In this document: in pieces, positions 15,865 through 27,557 of the stretch | How the letters are laid out: each line of letters begins with the position of its first letter | Numbering within the stretch: the first letter of the stretch is position 1 | Source: Streptomyces sp. AC550_RSS872 | Lineage (GTDB): Bacteria; Actinomycetota; Actinomycetes; Streptomycetales; Streptomycetaceae | Reading direction: 5' to 3' | Assembly: GCF_019049285.1 (NCBI RefSeq) | Contig: NZ_JAGMUL010000011.1 | Coordinates: 1 to 64,000, forward strand | DNA length: 64,000 bases | Translations under genes and position numbers: made by a program | The notes under the pieces: model-generated | What the model was told of the DNA's origin: nothing | Database searches by the model: none | Seen by the model: only the letters and a program-made list of their open reading frames with translations

Positions 15865-16485
15865 GTGACGAATCTGATGCCCTCCGCCGCCGGCGAGCCC
15901 TCCATCGGCGGTGGCCTCGGCGACCATGTCTACAACCGGCTGCTCGGCGAGCGAATCATCTTCCTCGGCCAGCCGGTCGACGACGACATCGCCAACAAGA
16001 TCACCGCGCAGTTGCTGCTCCTTGCCGCCGACCCGGACAAGGACATCTACATGTACATCAACAGCCCGGGCGGTTCGATCACGGCCGGCATGGCGATCTA
16101 CGACACCATGCAGTACATCAAGAACGACGTGGTGACCATCGCCATGGGCCTCGCGGCCTCCATGGGCCAGTTCCTGCTCAGCGCGGGCACCCCCGGCAAG
16201 CGCTTCGCGCTGCCGAACGCCGAGATCCTGATCCACCAGCCCTCCGCCGGTCTGGCCGGCTCGGCCTCCGACATCAAGATCCACGCCGAGCGGCTGCTGC
16301 ACACCAAGAAGCGCATGGCCGAGCTCACCTCCCAGCACACTGGTCAGACGATCGAGCAGATCACCCGTGACTCGGACCGCGACCGCTGGTTCGACGCCTT
16401 CGAGGCCAAGGAGTACGGCCTCATCGACGACGTCATCCCGACGGCCGCCGGGATGCCGGGCGGCGGCGGCACCGGGGCGGCCTGA
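15865..16485 (+). CDS. clpP1: ATP-dependent Clp protease proteolytic subunit 1
   Basis: 206 residues. A serine protease subunit of the ClpP barrel that works with ClpX or ClpC. Catalytic triad: Ser99 (GLAASMGQF), His124 (LIHQP) and Asp173 (DRDRWF). The oligomer and oxyanion segments [12 protein letters not shown] and [19 protein letters not shown] are intact. I start at the GTG at 15865 (aggtgg just upstream), giving [16 protein letters not shown], the usual Streptomyces N-terminus. The open frame extends further upstream but crosses promoter sequence. It is the first gene of clpP1-clpP2 (52 bp apart); expression is likely activated by ClgR through the upstream box. Confidence 0.96.
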   Translation: MTNLMPSAAGEPSIGGGLGDHVYNRLLGERIIFLGQPVDDDIANKITAQLLLLAADPDKDIYMYINSPGGSITAGMAIYDTMQYIKNDVVTIAMGLAASMGQFLLSAGTPGKRFALPNAEILIHQPSAGLAGSASDIKIHAERLLHTKKRMAELTSQHTGQTIEQITRDSDRDRWFDAFEAKEYGLIDDVIPTAAGMPGGGGTGAA

Positions 16486-16537
16486 CGGCCCCCTGCACAG
16501 CCCCCAGCCGACCGCCTCAGCCCCTAGGAGACAGACA

Positions 16538-17218
16538 GTGAACGACTTCCCCGGCAGCGGCCTGTACGCCCGCACCGAGGCCGAGTACACCGGCCCGCGC
16601 GCCGAGTCCCGGTACGTGATCCCGCGCTTCGTCGAGCGCACCTCGCAGGGCATCCGCGAGTACGACCCGTACGCGAAGCTCTTCGAGGAGCGCGTGATCT
16701 TCCTCGGCGTGCAGATCGACGACGCCTCCGCGAACGACGTCATGGCGCAGCTGCTGTGCCTGGAGTCGATGGACCCCGACCGGGACATCTCGGTCTACAT
16801 CAACAGCCCGGGCGGTTCCTTCACCGCGCTCACGGCCATCTACGACACGATGCAGTTCGTGAAGCCGGACATCCAGACGGTCTGCATGGGCCAGGCCGCC
16901 TCCGCCGCCGCCGTCCTGCTGGCCGCCGGCACGCCCGGCAAGCGCATGGCACTGCCCAACGCGCGCGTGCTGATCCACCAGCCGTACAGCGAGACCGGCC
17001 GCGGTCAGGTCTCCGACCTGGAGATCGCCGCCAACGAGATCCTCCGGATGCGCTCGCAGCTGGAGGAGATGCTGGCCAAGCACTCCACCACGCCGATCGA
17101 GAAGATCCGCGAGGACATCGAGCGCGACAAGATCCTCACGGCCGAGGACGCGCTGTCGTACGGGCTGATCGACCAGATCATCTCCACACGGAAGATGAAC
17201 AACGCCGACGTTCGCTGA
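16538..17218 (+). CDS. clpP2: ATP-dependent Clp protease proteolytic subunit 2
   Basis: 226 residues. The partner of ClpP1 in the mixed actinobacterial ClpP1P2 tetradecamer. Triad: Ser122 (GQAASAAAV), His147 (LIHQP) and Asp197 (ERDKIL). The longer N-terminus (about 45 residues before [14 protein letters not shown]) is typical of ClpP2. The GTG at 16538 is supported by taggag 7 bases upstream; upstream in-frame starts would overlap clpP1. It is cotranscribed with clpP1. A stem (ccccttggc / gccaagggg, 17242-17293) in the spacer may attenuate transcription into clpX. Confidence 0.96.
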   Translation: MNDFPGSGLYARTEAEYTGPRAESRYVIPRFVERTSQGIREYDPYAKLFEERVIFLGVQIDDASANDVMAQLLCLESMDPDRDISVYINSPGGSFTALTAIYDTMQFVKPDIQTVCMGQAASAAAVLLAAGTPGKRMALPNARVLIHQPYSETGRGQVSDLEIAANEILRMRSQLEEMLAKHSTTPIEKIREDIERDKILTAEDALSYGLIDQIISTRKMNNADVR

Positions 17219-17241
17219 CGCGGACCCGGTATTGTCTGCTG

Positions 17242-17293
17242 CCCCTTGGCACGGTTTGGGACGGTGCACGTCAAAGTGAACCGCGCCAAGGGG
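17242..17293. other. Inverted repeat in the clpP2-clpX spacer
   Basis: ccccttggc (17242-17250) pairs with gccaagggg (17285-17293) across a 34-base loop. It may be an attenuator, or an operator for separate clpX transcription. No assignment is possible from sequence alone. Confidence 0.35.
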
Positions 17294-17398
17294 GGCCCGA
17301 ACGGGGGGCCAGGCAAGGTACCGTCGACATAAGGCAGCACCAGGAGCCGCTGGATTCGAAAACGTCCAGGCGTCTCCCAGGCGAAGGGGAAGCACACC

Positions 17399-18685
17399 GT
17401 GGCACGCATCGGTGACGGCGGCGATCTGCTCAAGTGCTCGTTCTGCGGCAAGAGCCAGAAGCAGGTCAAGAAGCTCATCGCAGGCCCTGGTGTGTACATC
17501 TGCGACGAGTGCATCGATCTCTGCAACGAGATCATCGAGGAAGAGCTCGCGGAGACCAGTGAGGTCCGCTGGGAGGAACTGCCCAAGCCGCGCGAGATCT
17601 ACGAGTTCCTCGAGGGGTACGTGGTCGGCCAGGAGGCAGCCAAGAAGGCGCTCTCCGTCGCCGTCTACAACCACTACAAGCGCGTCCAGGCCGGCGAGAA
17701 CGGCGGCGCCCAAGGCCGCGACGACGCCATCGAGTTGGCGAAGTCCAACATCCTGCTGCTGGGCCCCACGGGCTCCGGCAAGACGCTGCTCGCCCAGACC
17801 CTGGCCCGCATGCTGAACGTCCCGTTCGCCATCGCCGACGCCACCGCGCTCACGGAGGCCGGGTACGTCGGCGAGGACGTCGAGAACATCCTGCTGAAGC
17901 TGATCCAGGCGGCCGACTACGACGTCAAGAAGGCCGAGACCGGGATCATCTACATCGACGAGATCGACAAGGTCGCGCGGAAGAGTGAAAATCCGTCGAT
18001 CACCCGGGACGTCAGCGGCGAGGGCGTCCAGCAGGCCCTGCTGAAGATCCTCGAGGGCACCACCGCCTCGGTCCCGCCCCAGGGCGGCCGCAAGCACCCG
18101 CACCAGGAGTTCATCCAGATCGACACGACGAACGTCCTGTTCATCGTGGGCGGCGCGTTCGCCGGTCTGGAGAAGCTCATCGAGTCCCGGGCCGGCGCCA
18201 AGGGCATCGGCTTCGGCGCGACGATCCGCTCCAAGCGTGAGCTGGAGGCCAAGGACCAGTTCGAGGACGTCATGCCCGAGGACCTGGTCAAGTTCGGCAT
18301 GATCCCCGAGTTCATCGGCCGCCTCCCCGTCATCACGAGCGTCCACAACCTGGACCGCGAGGCCCTGCTCCAGATCCTGGTCGAGCCCCGCAACGCCCTG
18401 GTGAAGCAGTACCAGCGCCTCTTCGAACTCGACGGCGTGGAGCTGGACTTCGAGCGCGAGGCCCTGGAGGCCATCGCCGACCAGGCCATCCTCCGCCAGA
18501 CCGGCGCCCGCGGCCTGCGCGCCATCATGGAGGAAGTCCTCCAGGGCGTGATGTACGAGATCCCGTCCCGCAAGGACGTGGCCCGCGTCGTCATCACGGC
18601 GGACGTCGTTCACTCGAACGTGAACCCGACGCTGATTCCGCGGGACGCGCGGGGGCGCGGGCCGGGGGAGCAGAAGACGGCGTAG
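17399..18685 (+). CDS. clpX: Clp protease ATP-binding subunit ClpX
   Basis: 428 residues. The AAA+ unfoldase that feeds substrates to ClpP1P2. The N-terminal C4 zinc-binding domain has CSFCGKS and [10 protein letters not shown] (about residues 13-42). Walker A is GPTGSGKT (about 122-129) and Walker B is IYIDEIDKV. The pore-loop region, the IGF loop (KGIGFGATI) that docks onto ClpP, and sensor 2 ([12 protein letters not shown]) are present. GTG start at 17399 with agggga upstream. The 180-bp gap after clpP2 suggests its own promoter. It ends before a palindromic terminator shared with the convergent gene. Confidence 0.97.
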   Translation: MARIGDGGDLLKCSFCGKSQKQVKKLIAGPGVYICDECIDLCNEIIEEELAETSEVRWEELPKPREIYEFLEGYVVGQEAAKKALSVAVYNHYKRVQAGENGGAQGRDDAIELAKSNILLLGPTGSGKTLLAQTLARMLNVPFAIADATALTEAGYVGEDVENILLKLIQAADYDVKKAETGIIYIDEIDKVARKSENPSITRDVSGEGVQQALLKILEGTTASVPPQGGRKHPHQEFIQIDTTNVLFIVGGAFAGLEKLIESRAGAKGIGFGATIRSKRELEAKDQFEDVMPEDLVKFGMIPEFIGRLPVITSVHNLDREALLQILVEPRNALVKQYQRLFELDGVELDFEREALEAIADQAILRQTGARGLRAIMEEVLQGVMYEIPSRKDVARVVITADVVHSNVNPTLIPRDARGRGPGEQKTA

Positions 18686-18700
18686 CCCGCCGCAACACAG

Positions 18701-18744
18701 ACGTAGAGAAGGGCCCCGGTCGATCGACCGGGGCCCTTCTACGT
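18701..18744. terminator. Palindromic bidirectional terminator
   Basis: acgtagagaagggccccggtc-gatc-gaccggggcccttctacgt, about 20-bp arms (one unpaired position) around a 4-base loop. It sits between convergent clpX and the Pro/Gly/Tyr-rich protein gene. Confidence 0.9.
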
Positions 18745-18757
18745 GGAGCTACGGGTG

Positions 18758-19723
18758 TCAGGCCTTGACGCGGACCTCCGCGCGCACCTTCGTGGTGATG
18801 TCGATCGCCACGTCCTTGGTGACGTCCGTGGTGGCGTCACCAGGTGCCACCACGGCGATGGTGCTGTAGTCGGCCCAGGCGCAGAACCAGTTGGTCCGCT
18901 CCTGCTTGGTCATCAGGTCCTGGCTCTTGGCCGACTGGCACTTCATGACCGCGCCGTCGAGGTCGGCGGACTCGGGCTCGCCGACGAACTCGGCCTTGCC
19001 GGCGCTGCTGGAGGAGGAGGAATCCTCCGTCGCGCCCTTCTTGAGCCCTGCGAACAACGCGTCCAGGGCCTTCTCCGGGTCGGTGATCTCGCCGTAAACA
19101 CCCCTGTACGAGATGCTCTTGGCCTTCGCCAACTTGCCCAGATCGGGCATGGAGCTGTTCGGGTCGTTGGGGTCGTAACCCGAAAGGTCCGCGGTCGAAT
19201 AGACACCGGTCACTTCGGTGCCGTTCTTGAGCCCGCTCTTCTCCAACTCCGACGCCAAGTCGTCGCTGGATGCCTGGCCCCCCTTTGTGATCTGGCTGTA
19301 CTCGCTGAGCAGCTTCTGCGGAGTCGCCAGCTTGTGCGCGCCGTCGTCCTCAAGGCTGCCGCCCGCGCCACCACCGCCGCCGAGCACGAAGTACGCCCCG
19401 ACGCCGATCGCGGCCACGACCGCCACGGCGCCGATGATCAGGCCGGTCTTCTTGCCGCCGCCACCCGGCGCCGGAGGCTGCGGCACCCCGTACGGGGCCT
19501 GGCCGTACGGCGGCTGCTGCTGGCCGTACGGGCCCGGCTGCTGGGGCGGGACGCCCGGGGCCTGCTGCGGGTAGCCGTAACCGGGCTGGGGCTGGGGAGC
19601 CTGCTGGGGGTAGCCGTAGCCGGGCTGGGGCGCCTGCGGCTGCTGGCCGTACGGACCGGGCTGGCCGTACGGACCGGGCTGCTGGGGCTGCCCGCCGTAC
19701 GGGCCCGGCTGGTTGTAGCTCAT
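18758..19723 (-). CDS. Pro/Gly/Tyr/Gln-rich membrane-anchored protein, exported domain unknown
   Basis: 321 residues from the ATG at 19723 (MSYNQPGPYGG; ggagggg upstream). Longer starts would run into the valS promoter. Residues 1-~90 are low-complexity cytoplasmic repeats of the type PGYGYPQQAP and GPYGQ. One membrane helix follows (about 94-115: GLIIGAVAVVAAIGVGAYFVL), then a Gly stretch and an extracellular domain of about 200 residues with a Ser run. I recall similar architectures in Streptomyces, often annotated as hypothetical. Function is unknown; the outside domain may sense or bind something at the envelope. It is divergent from valS. Confidence 0.8.
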   Translation of the reverse strand: MSYNQPGPYGGQPQQPGPYGQPGPYGQQPQAPQPGYGYPQQAPQPQPGYGYPQQAPGVPPQQPGPYGQQQPPYGQAPYGVPQPPAPGGGGKKTGLIIGAVAVVAAIGVGAYFVLGGGGGAGGSLEDDGAHKLATPQKLLSEYSQITKGGQASSDDLASELEKSGLKNGTEVTGVYSTADLSGYDPNDPNSSMPDLGKLAKAKSISYRGVYGEITDPEKALDALFAGLKKGATEDSSSSSSAGKAEFVGEPESADLDGAVMKCQSAKSQDLMTKQERTNWFCAWADYSTIAVVAPGDATTDVTKDVAIDITTKVRAEVRVKA

Positions 19724-19847
19724 TCCTGGGTTCCCCTCCAGATGCTTATGTGTTCCTGACATCCTGGCGCAGACACAGGCAACGCATGGCATCGGGGTGC
19801 CCACCGTTACAGAACAAACGCGTTTCGGGACACGCCCGCGACACCCC

Positions 19848-19853
19848 TAAACT
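19848..19853 (+). promoter_or_regulatory. Candidate -10 box (TAAACT) for leaderless valS
   Basis: TAAACT is followed by 6 bases and then the GTG start at 19860, leaving no room for a ribosome-binding site. Confidence 0.4.
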
Positions 19854-19859
19854 GAGCGG

Positions 19860-22484
<2,625 letters not shown>

Positions 22485-22503
22485 GTGTTTGTACGGCAGT
22501 GAG

Positions 22504-22533
22504 GGCCCCCGGTGCTGTGAGGCGCCGGGGGCC
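22504..22533 (+). terminator. Hairpin terminator after valS
   Basis: ggcccccgg / ccgggggcc, perfect 9-bp arms with a 12-base loop, 20 bp after the valS stop. Confidence 0.78.
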
Positions 22534-22545
22534 TGCACGTACCTC

Positions 22546-22573
22546 AGGGGCGCGGGGAACTGCGCGACCAGCC
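22546..22573. repeat. Dispersed 28-bp repeat, copy B
   Basis: The same aggggcgcggggaactgcgc-gaccagcc string as 15617-15644, again just downstream of a terminator. Confidence 0.7.
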
Positions 22574-22643
22574 ACAACGCACCCGCAGCCGCCAGGCAAC
22601 ACCACGCACCCCACTCCCTGGGCGCACTGTCAGTCGCCCTCCG

Positions 22644-22649
22644 TAGACT
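22644..22649 (+). promoter_or_regulatory. Candidate -10 box (TAGACT) for leaderless folC
   Basis: TAGACT is followed by 6 bases and the GTG at 22656, the same geometry as at valS. Confidence 0.4.
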
Positions 22650-22655
22650 GACCCC

Positions 22656-24158
22656 GTGAGCGACCAGAACGAGCCCGACCCCCTCGACCCCTTCGACGAG
22701 ATCATCGCGGAGGAGACCGACCGCGACCCCGACCTGGCGGTCATCGAGGCCGGCAGCCGAACCCTGCGCACCCAGGGCGGCAAGCCCCAGGCCGACGTGC
22801 CCGCCCGCCCCGAGGACCCCGAGGTCGACAAGGCCCTGCGCGAGGTCGAGGCGGAGCTCGCGACGCGCTGGGGCGAGACCAAGCTGGAGCCCTCCGTCAG
22901 CCGTATCGCCGCGCTCATGGACGTCCTCGGCGAGCCGCAGCGGTCGTACCCCTCGATCCACATCACCGGCACCAACGGCAAGACGTCGACCGCCCGCATG
23001 ATCGAGGCTCTGCTCGGCGCCTTCGAGCTGCGCACCGGTCGCTACACCTCACCGCACGTCCAGTCGATCACCGAGCGGATCAGTCTGGACGGCGCCGCGA
23101 TCGCCGCCGAGCGCTTCATCGAGACGTACCAGGACATCAAGCCGTACATCGAGATGGTCGACGCACAGCAGGAGTACCGGCTGTCCTTCTTCGAGGTGCT
23201 CACGGGCATGGCGTACGCCGCCTTCGCCGACGCGCCCGTCGATGTCGCCGTCGTGGAAGTGGGGATGGGCGGCTCCTGGGACGCCACGAACGTCATCGAC
23301 GGTGACGTCGCCGTCGTGACGCCCATAGATCTCGACCACACCGACCGGCTCGGTGGCACGCCCGGTGAGATCGCCGCCGAGAAGGCCGGGATCATCAAGC
23401 AGGACGCCACCGTGATCATGGCCCAGCAGTCGGTGGACGCCGCGCAGGTGCTGCTGAAGAAGGCCGTGGAGGTCGACGCGACCGTGGCCCGTGAGGGCCT
23501 GGAGTTCGGGGTCGTGGCGCGTCAGGTCGCCGTCGGCGGACAGCTGGTCACGCTGCGCGGACTCGGTGGCGAGTACCCCGAGGTGTATCTGCCGCTGCAC
23601 GGCGCGCACCAGGCACACAACGCCGCCGTGGCTCTCGCCGCCGTGGAGGCGTTCTTCGGCGTCGGCTCCGCGCGGGCCGAGTCGCTGGACATCGACACCG
23701 TCCGCAAGGCGTTCGCCGCGGTCGCCTCGCCGGGACGGATGGAGGTCGTACGGCGGTCGCCGACCGTCGTACTGGACGCGGCGCACAACCCGGCCGGCGC
23801 GCGGGTCACCGCCGAGGCGATCGGGGAGGCCTTCGACTTCAGCCGGCTCATCGGGGTCGTCGGTGCGAGCGGCGACAAGAACGTACGGGGGCTGCTGGAG
23901 GCCTTCGAGCCGATCTTCGCCGAGATCGTCGTCACACAGAACTCCTCGCACCGCGCCATGGACGCCGACGAACTGGCCGCCATCGCCGTCGAGGTGTTCG
24001 GCGACGAACGTGTGCAGGTCGAGCCGCGGCTGCCGGACGCCCTGGAGGCCGCGATCACGCTGGCCGAGGAGGAGGGCGAGTTCGCGGGCGGCGGTGTGCT
24101 GGTCACCGGGTCCGTCATCACGGTCGGCGAGGCCCGGCTGCTGCTGGGGAAGGGCTGA
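22656..24158 (+). CDS. folC: Folylpolyglutamate synthase / dihydrofolate synthase
   Basis: 500 residues. An ATP-dependent Mur-ligase-type enzyme that adds Glu to dihydropteroate and to folates. P-loop ITGTNGKTSTARM (about 105-117), VGMGGSWDATN and DAAHNPAG motifs are present. An acidic N-terminal extension of about 70 residues (PDPLDPFDEIIAEETDRDPD) is longer than in E. coli but common in Streptomyces. GTG start, probably leaderless. It is followed 7 bp later by the DUF4233 gene, a pair conserved in actinobacteria, then by ndk. Confidence 0.94.
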   Translation: MSDQNEPDPLDPFDEIIAEETDRDPDLAVIEAGSRTLRTQGGKPQADVPARPEDPEVDKALREVEAELATRWGETKLEPSVSRIAALMDVLGEPQRSYPSIHITGTNGKTSTARMIEALLGAFELRTGRYTSPHVQSITERISLDGAAIAAERFIETYQDIKPYIEMVDAQQEYRLSFFEVLTGMAYAAFADAPVDVAVVEVGMGGSWDATNVIDGDVAVVTPIDLDHTDRLGGTPGEIAAEKAGIIKQDATVIMAQQSVDAAQVLLKKAVEVDATVAREGLEFGVVARQVAVGGQLVTLRGLGGEYPEVYLPLHGAHQAHNAAVALAAVEAFFGVGSARAESLDIDTVRKAFAAVASPGRMEVVRRSPTVVLDAAHNPAGARVTAEAIGEAFDFSRLIGVVGASGDKNVRGLLEAFEPIFAEIVVTQNSSHRAMDADELAAIAVEVFGDERVQVEPRLPDALEAAITLAEEEGEFAGGGVLVTGSVITVGEARLLLGKG

Positions 24159-24165
24159 GTCCGGA

Positions 24166-24522
24166 ATGCGTACGCTCTGTTCCTCGACCCTGATCGGCGA
24201 GTTCTTCGTCATCGGCTTCGCCGGTCTGGTCGCGATGAAGGACCCGGACCTGTCCATGTCGACGGTGTGGACGGTCAGCGGTGTCGCGATGTTCCTGTGC
24301 GTGCTGCTGTGCGGTCTGGTGACCCGCCCCGGCGGTGTCGCCCTCGGCTGGGCGCTTCAGATCGCCCTGATCGCCTCCGGCTTCATCGTGTCGACGATGT
24401 TCATCCTGGGCGTGATCTTCGCGGCGCTGTGGTGGGCCTCGGTGCACTACGGGAGGAAGGTCGACGAGGCGAAGGCGAGATTCGCCGCGCAGAGCCACTC
24501 CTCTACACCTGACGCTGCGTAA
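24166..24522 (+). CDS. DUF4233 membrane protein
   Basis: 118 residues from the ATG at 24166; the longer open frame upstream is only a shadow of folC. Four hydrophobic segments (about 8-25, 32-50, 58-77, 78-95) make a small polytopic membrane protein, with a charged C-terminal tail. It matches the DUF4233 family, which is regularly found directly after folC in actinobacteria. Function is unknown. It is 7 bp after folC, so cotranscription is very likely, and the next gene is ndk. Confidence 0.85.
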   Translation: MRTLCSSTLIGEFFVIGFAGLVAMKDPDLSMSTVWTVSGVAMFLCVLLCGLVTRPGGVALGWALQIALIASGFIVSTMFILGVIFAALWWASVHYGRKVDEAKARFAAQSHSSTPDAA

Positions 24523-24592
24523 CAGGGGCCCGGACACGCCCTGTAACCTCATCCCACCGCACCACCGGCCGGAAGTAAGAAGGAGCCCTCCC

Positions 24593-25006
24593 GTGACCCA
24601 GCGCACCCTCGTCCTGCTCAAGCCCGACGCCGTCCGTCGCGGCCTGACCGGCGAGATCATCAGCCGTATCGAGCGCAAGGCCGGCTGGCAGATCACCGCG
24701 CTGGAGCTGCGCACCCTGGACCAGGACACGCTGGAGCAGCACTACGGCGAGCACAAGGGCAAGCCCTTCTACGAGCCGTTGGTGGAGTTCATGGCCTCCG
24801 GCCCGGTCGTCGCCCTGATCGTCGAGGGCGAGCGGGTCATCGAGGGGCTGCGTGCCCTCGCCGGCCCGACCGATCCGATCGCCGCCGCGCCGGGCTCCAT
24901 CCGCGGTGACTTCGGTGTGATCGTCCGGGAGAACCTCATCCACGCCTCCGACTCCGAGGAGTCCGCCGAGCGCGAGGTGAAGATCTTCTTCCCGGGCCGT
25001 GCCTGA
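24593..25006 (+). CDS. ndk: Nucleoside diphosphate kinase
   Basis: 137 residues. Transfers the gamma phosphate between nucleoside triphosphates and diphosphates through a phospho-histidine. The whole short family is recognisable: TLVLLKPDAVRRGL, the Kpn loop, GDFGV and the active-site His117 in NLIHASDS. GTG start with aaggag 7 bases upstream. It follows folC and DUF4233, and a hairpin terminator follows it. Confidence 0.97.
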   Translation: MTQRTLVLLKPDAVRRGLTGEIISRIERKAGWQITALELRTLDQDTLEQHYGEHKGKPFYEPLVEFMASGPVVALIVEGERVIEGLRALAGPTDPIAAAPGSIRGDFGVIVRENLIHASDSEESAEREVKIFFPGRA

Positions 25007-25029
25007 GCCCACTCAACCGGCCCGACCTG

Positions 25030-25055
25030 GGGCGGCCGAAGAAACCCGGCCGCCC
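25030..25055 (+). terminator. Hairpin terminator after ndk
   Basis: gggcggccg / cggccgccc, perfect 9-bp arms with an 8-base loop. Confidence 0.75.
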
Positions 25056-25177
25056 GGCGGCATATGCGCGGCGATCGAGGGAACGAGTGCCCCCGATGGC
25101 CCGTCTCCACAAGCGGGGCGGCTCGCCATCTGCTGACAATGGCGAAGACCCTCCCGCAGTGTTCGCGAAAGCGCGTC

Positions 25178-25183
25178 TACGAT
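25178..25183 (+). promoter_or_regulatory. Candidate -10 box (TACGAT) upstream of mreB
   Basis: TACGAT followed by agaag, about 80 bases before the mreB ATG, in the 257-bp ndk-mreB spacer. No convincing -35. A gttcgc-N4-gcg string just upstream resembles a ClgR box but the spacing is one base short. Confidence 0.35.
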
Positions 25184-25263
25184 AGAAGCCTTCACGTCAC
25201 AGCACCCACTTCGCCGACCTGAAAAGCCATCAAAAGCTCCCAGGGAAGGCCAGACGAATCCTG

Positions 25264-26295
25264 ATGGGGAACTCAATGTCGTTCATCGGCCGTGACATGG
25301 CTGTCGACCTCGGGACCGCCAACACGCTGGTGTACGTCAGGGGTCGCGGGATCGTACTCAATGAGCCGTCCGTCGTCGCGATCAACACCAACACCGGTGG
25401 CATCCTCGCGGTCGGCGCCGAAGCGAAGAAGATGATCGGGCGCACGCCCGGCAACATCGTTGCCGTACGTCCGCTGAAGGACGGCGTCATCGCCGACTTC
25501 GAGATCACCGAGCGGATGCTCCGCTACTTCATTCTGAAGATCCACAAGCGGCGTTATCTGGCTCGTCCGCGGGTCGTCGTCTGTGTGCCCTCCGGCATCA
25601 CGGGCGTCGAGCGCCGCGCCGTCATCGAGGCGTCGTCCCAGGCCGGCGCCCGCCAGGTGCACATCATCGAGGAGCCCATGGCCGCGGCCATCGGCTCCGG
25701 CCTGCCGGTCCACGAGGCCACGGGCAACATGGTGGTCGACATCGGCGGCGGCACCACGGAGGTCGCGGTCATCTCCCTCGGCGGCATCGTCACCGCCCAG
25801 TCCATCCGCGTCGCGGGCGACGAACTGGACAACGCGATCATCCAGCACATCAAGAAGGAGTACTCCCTTCTGCTGGGTGAGCGGACGGCCGAGCAGATCA
25901 AGATCACGATCGGTTCCGCGTACGACCTCGACGCTGACGAACACACCGAAATCCGTGGCCGGGACCTCGTCTCCGGGCTGCCGAAGACCGTCGTCATCTC
26001 CGCGGCCGAAGTGCGCAAGGCCATCGAGGAACCGGTCAACGCGATCGTGGACGCGGTGAAGACGACCCTCGACAAGTGCCCGCCGGAGCTGTCCGGCGAC
26101 ATCATGGACCGAGGAATCGTTCTGACCGGCGGCGGCGCCCTGCTGCGCGGCCTCGACGAGCGGCTGCGTCGCGAGACCGGCATGCCGATCCACATCGCCG
26201 AGGACCCGCTCGACAGCGTGGCACTCGGCTCCGGCAAGTGCGTCGAGGAGTTCGAGGCGTTGCAGCAGGTGCTCGACGCCCAGCCCCGCAGATGA
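25264..26295 (+). CDS. mreB: Rod shape-determining actin homologue MreB
   Basis: 343 residues. Forms membrane-bound filaments; in Streptomyces it acts mainly in spore-wall synthesis rather than in tip growth. Phosphate-1 loop [10 protein letters not shown] (about 15-24), phosphate-2 DIGGGTTEV and adenosine motif [15 protein letters not shown] are intact. The ATG at 25264 has aggaag upstream; a second ATG four codons later ([10 protein letters not shown]) is a possible alternative. It heads mreB-mreC-mreD-pbp2-rodA. A hairpin after mreB and a 199-bp gap to mreC suggest partial termination or a second promoter within the cluster. Confidence 0.97.
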   Translation: MGNSMSFIGRDMAVDLGTANTLVYVRGRGIVLNEPSVVAINTNTGGILAVGAEAKKMIGRTPGNIVAVRPLKDGVIADFEITERMLRYFILKIHKRRYLARPRVVVCVPSGITGVERRAVIEASSQAGARQVHIIEEPMAAAIGSGLPVHEATGNMVVDIGGGTTEVAVISLGGIVTAQSIRVAGDELDNAIIQHIKKEYSLLLGERTAEQIKITIGSAYDLDADEHTEIRGRDLVSGLPKTVVISAAEVRKAIEEPVNAIVDAVKTTLDKCPPELSGDIMDRGIVLTGGGALLRGLDERLRRETGMPIHIAEDPLDSVALGSGKCVEEFEALQQVLDAQPRR

Positions 26296-26309
26296 CGTAA
26301 CTCTTCGAT

Positions 26310-26345
26310 TCCGCCGTACGGGATGATCTCCTCTCGTACGGCGGA
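26310..26345 (+). terminator. Hairpin between mreB and mreC
   Basis: tccgccgtacg / cgtacggcgga, 11-bp arms, 14-base loop, 15 bp after mreB. It probably makes the mreB transcript end early or attenuates mreCD. Confidence 0.65.
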
Positions 26346-26494
26346 TCGTTGATATAGAGGCATAAGCTGCCCAAGAGCCGCCAAGCGCGTCATTCAAGTT
26401 CGCATACAACTCCGCACACAAATTCCGTATACGAACCCTTCGGGTTTCCCTGGGGTTTCCCGAACTCCTATGAGGAAGGGCACGGCCGCCGCAC

Positions 26495-27544
26495 GTGAGG
26501 GACACACGAGAGAGCCGGCTGCTCCTGGTGCTGCTGATCGCCATCGCGTTCGCGCTGATCACGGTGGACATCCGCGGCGGTGAGGATTCTCCGGTCGACG
26601 GCGCCAGGTCCGCCGCGGCCACGGTCTTCGGCCCGATCGAGAACGGTGTGTCGGCGGCGGTCGACCCGGTCGGCAACGCGGTCGCCGCGATCCGGGACTC
26701 CGGCGAGCGCCACGACCGGCTCGCCGCGCTGGAGCAGGAGAACGCCGCCCTCAAGGCGAAGCTCGGCAGCGACGACCGCAACCGCAGTCGGCTGAAGCAG
26801 CTGGACAAGGTGCTGAAGGTCGCGGGCGCGGGCCAGTACGGCATCAAGGGCGCCGAGGTCATCGCCATAGGAGCGGCCCAGGGCTTCTCCTGGACGATCA
26901 CCATCGACGTCGGCGAGAACGACGGCATCCGGCGCGACATGACCGTCCTGAACGGCGACGGGCTGGTCGGGCGGGTCACCACCGTCGGCCCGAACACCGC
27001 GACCGTGCTCCTCGCCAACGACCCCGACTTCACCGTCGGCACCCGCATGGAGGCCAGCGACGAACTCGGCTTCGCCTCCGGCCAGGGTGACCGCCCGCTG
27101 CGCGTCGAACTCCTCAACGGCAAGGCCGAGGTGAAGAAGGGCGACCGGCTCGTCACCTTCGGCTCCCAGGCCGACAAGCCCTTCGTGCCGGGCGTCCCCG
27201 TCGGTGTCGTCTCCCGCGTCGACCCGTCCGGCGGCGGCCTGACCCGCACCCTCTACGTCACGCCGTACGCCGCGTTCTCCAAGCTGGACATCGTCGGCGT
27301 CGTCGTCCAGGCCCCCACCAAGGACCCGCGTGACACGGTGCTCCCCGACAAGCCCGAGCCGACGCCCACGCCCACCGTCACGGTCACCGTCACGCCGGGT
27401 GCCGACGGCACGGTCGACGGTCAGGACCAGCCCGAGGGGGACGGCCAGAACCAGCCTCAGGCGGACGGTCAGTCAGAGCCGCGGGCCGACGGGCAGTATC
27501 AGCCTCCGGGCGACGGCCAGAACCAGTACGACCAAGAGCAGTAG
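26495..27544 (+). CDS. mreC: Rod shape-determining protein MreC
   Basis: 349 residues. One N-terminal membrane helix (about 8-25) and a short coiled coil (about 70-110) lead to the periplasmic beta-barrel domain that scaffolds PBP2 and RodA. MreC signatures include GQASSF-like AAQGFSWTITID and NDGIRRDMTVLNGDGLVGRV. The C-terminal ~70 residues are low-complexity: Thr/Pro/Val, then DGQ-based repeats such as EGDGQNQPQADGQ and ADGQYQPPGDGQNQ, an extension absent from E. coli MreC. GTG start at 26495; the ribosome-binding site is distant (ggaaggg about 14 bases away). 13 bp before mreD. Confidence 0.95.
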   Translation: MRDTRESRLLLVLLIAIAFALITVDIRGGEDSPVDGARSAAATVFGPIENGVSAAVDPVGNAVAAIRDSGERHDRLAALEQENAALKAKLGSDDRNRSRLKQLDKVLKVAGAGQYGIKGAEVIAIGAAQGFSWTITIDVGENDGIRRDMTVLNGDGLVGRVTTVGPNTATVLLANDPDFTVGTRMEASDELGFASGQGDRPLRVELLNGKAEVKKGDRLVTFGSQADKPFVPGVPVGVVSRVDPSGGGLTRTLYVTPYAAFSKLDIVGVVVQAPTKDPRDTVLPDKPEPTPTPTVTVTVTPGADGTVDGQDQPEGDGQNQPQADGQSEPRADGQYQPPGDGQNQYDQEQ

Positions 27545-27557
27545 GAGCTGAAGCCCC

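Noticed and set aside
25161..25173. ClgR-like box upstream of mreB
   Set aside because: It reads gttcgc-N4-gcg; the spacing is one base shorter than the GTTCGC-N5-GCG consensus, and mreB is not a known ClgR target.
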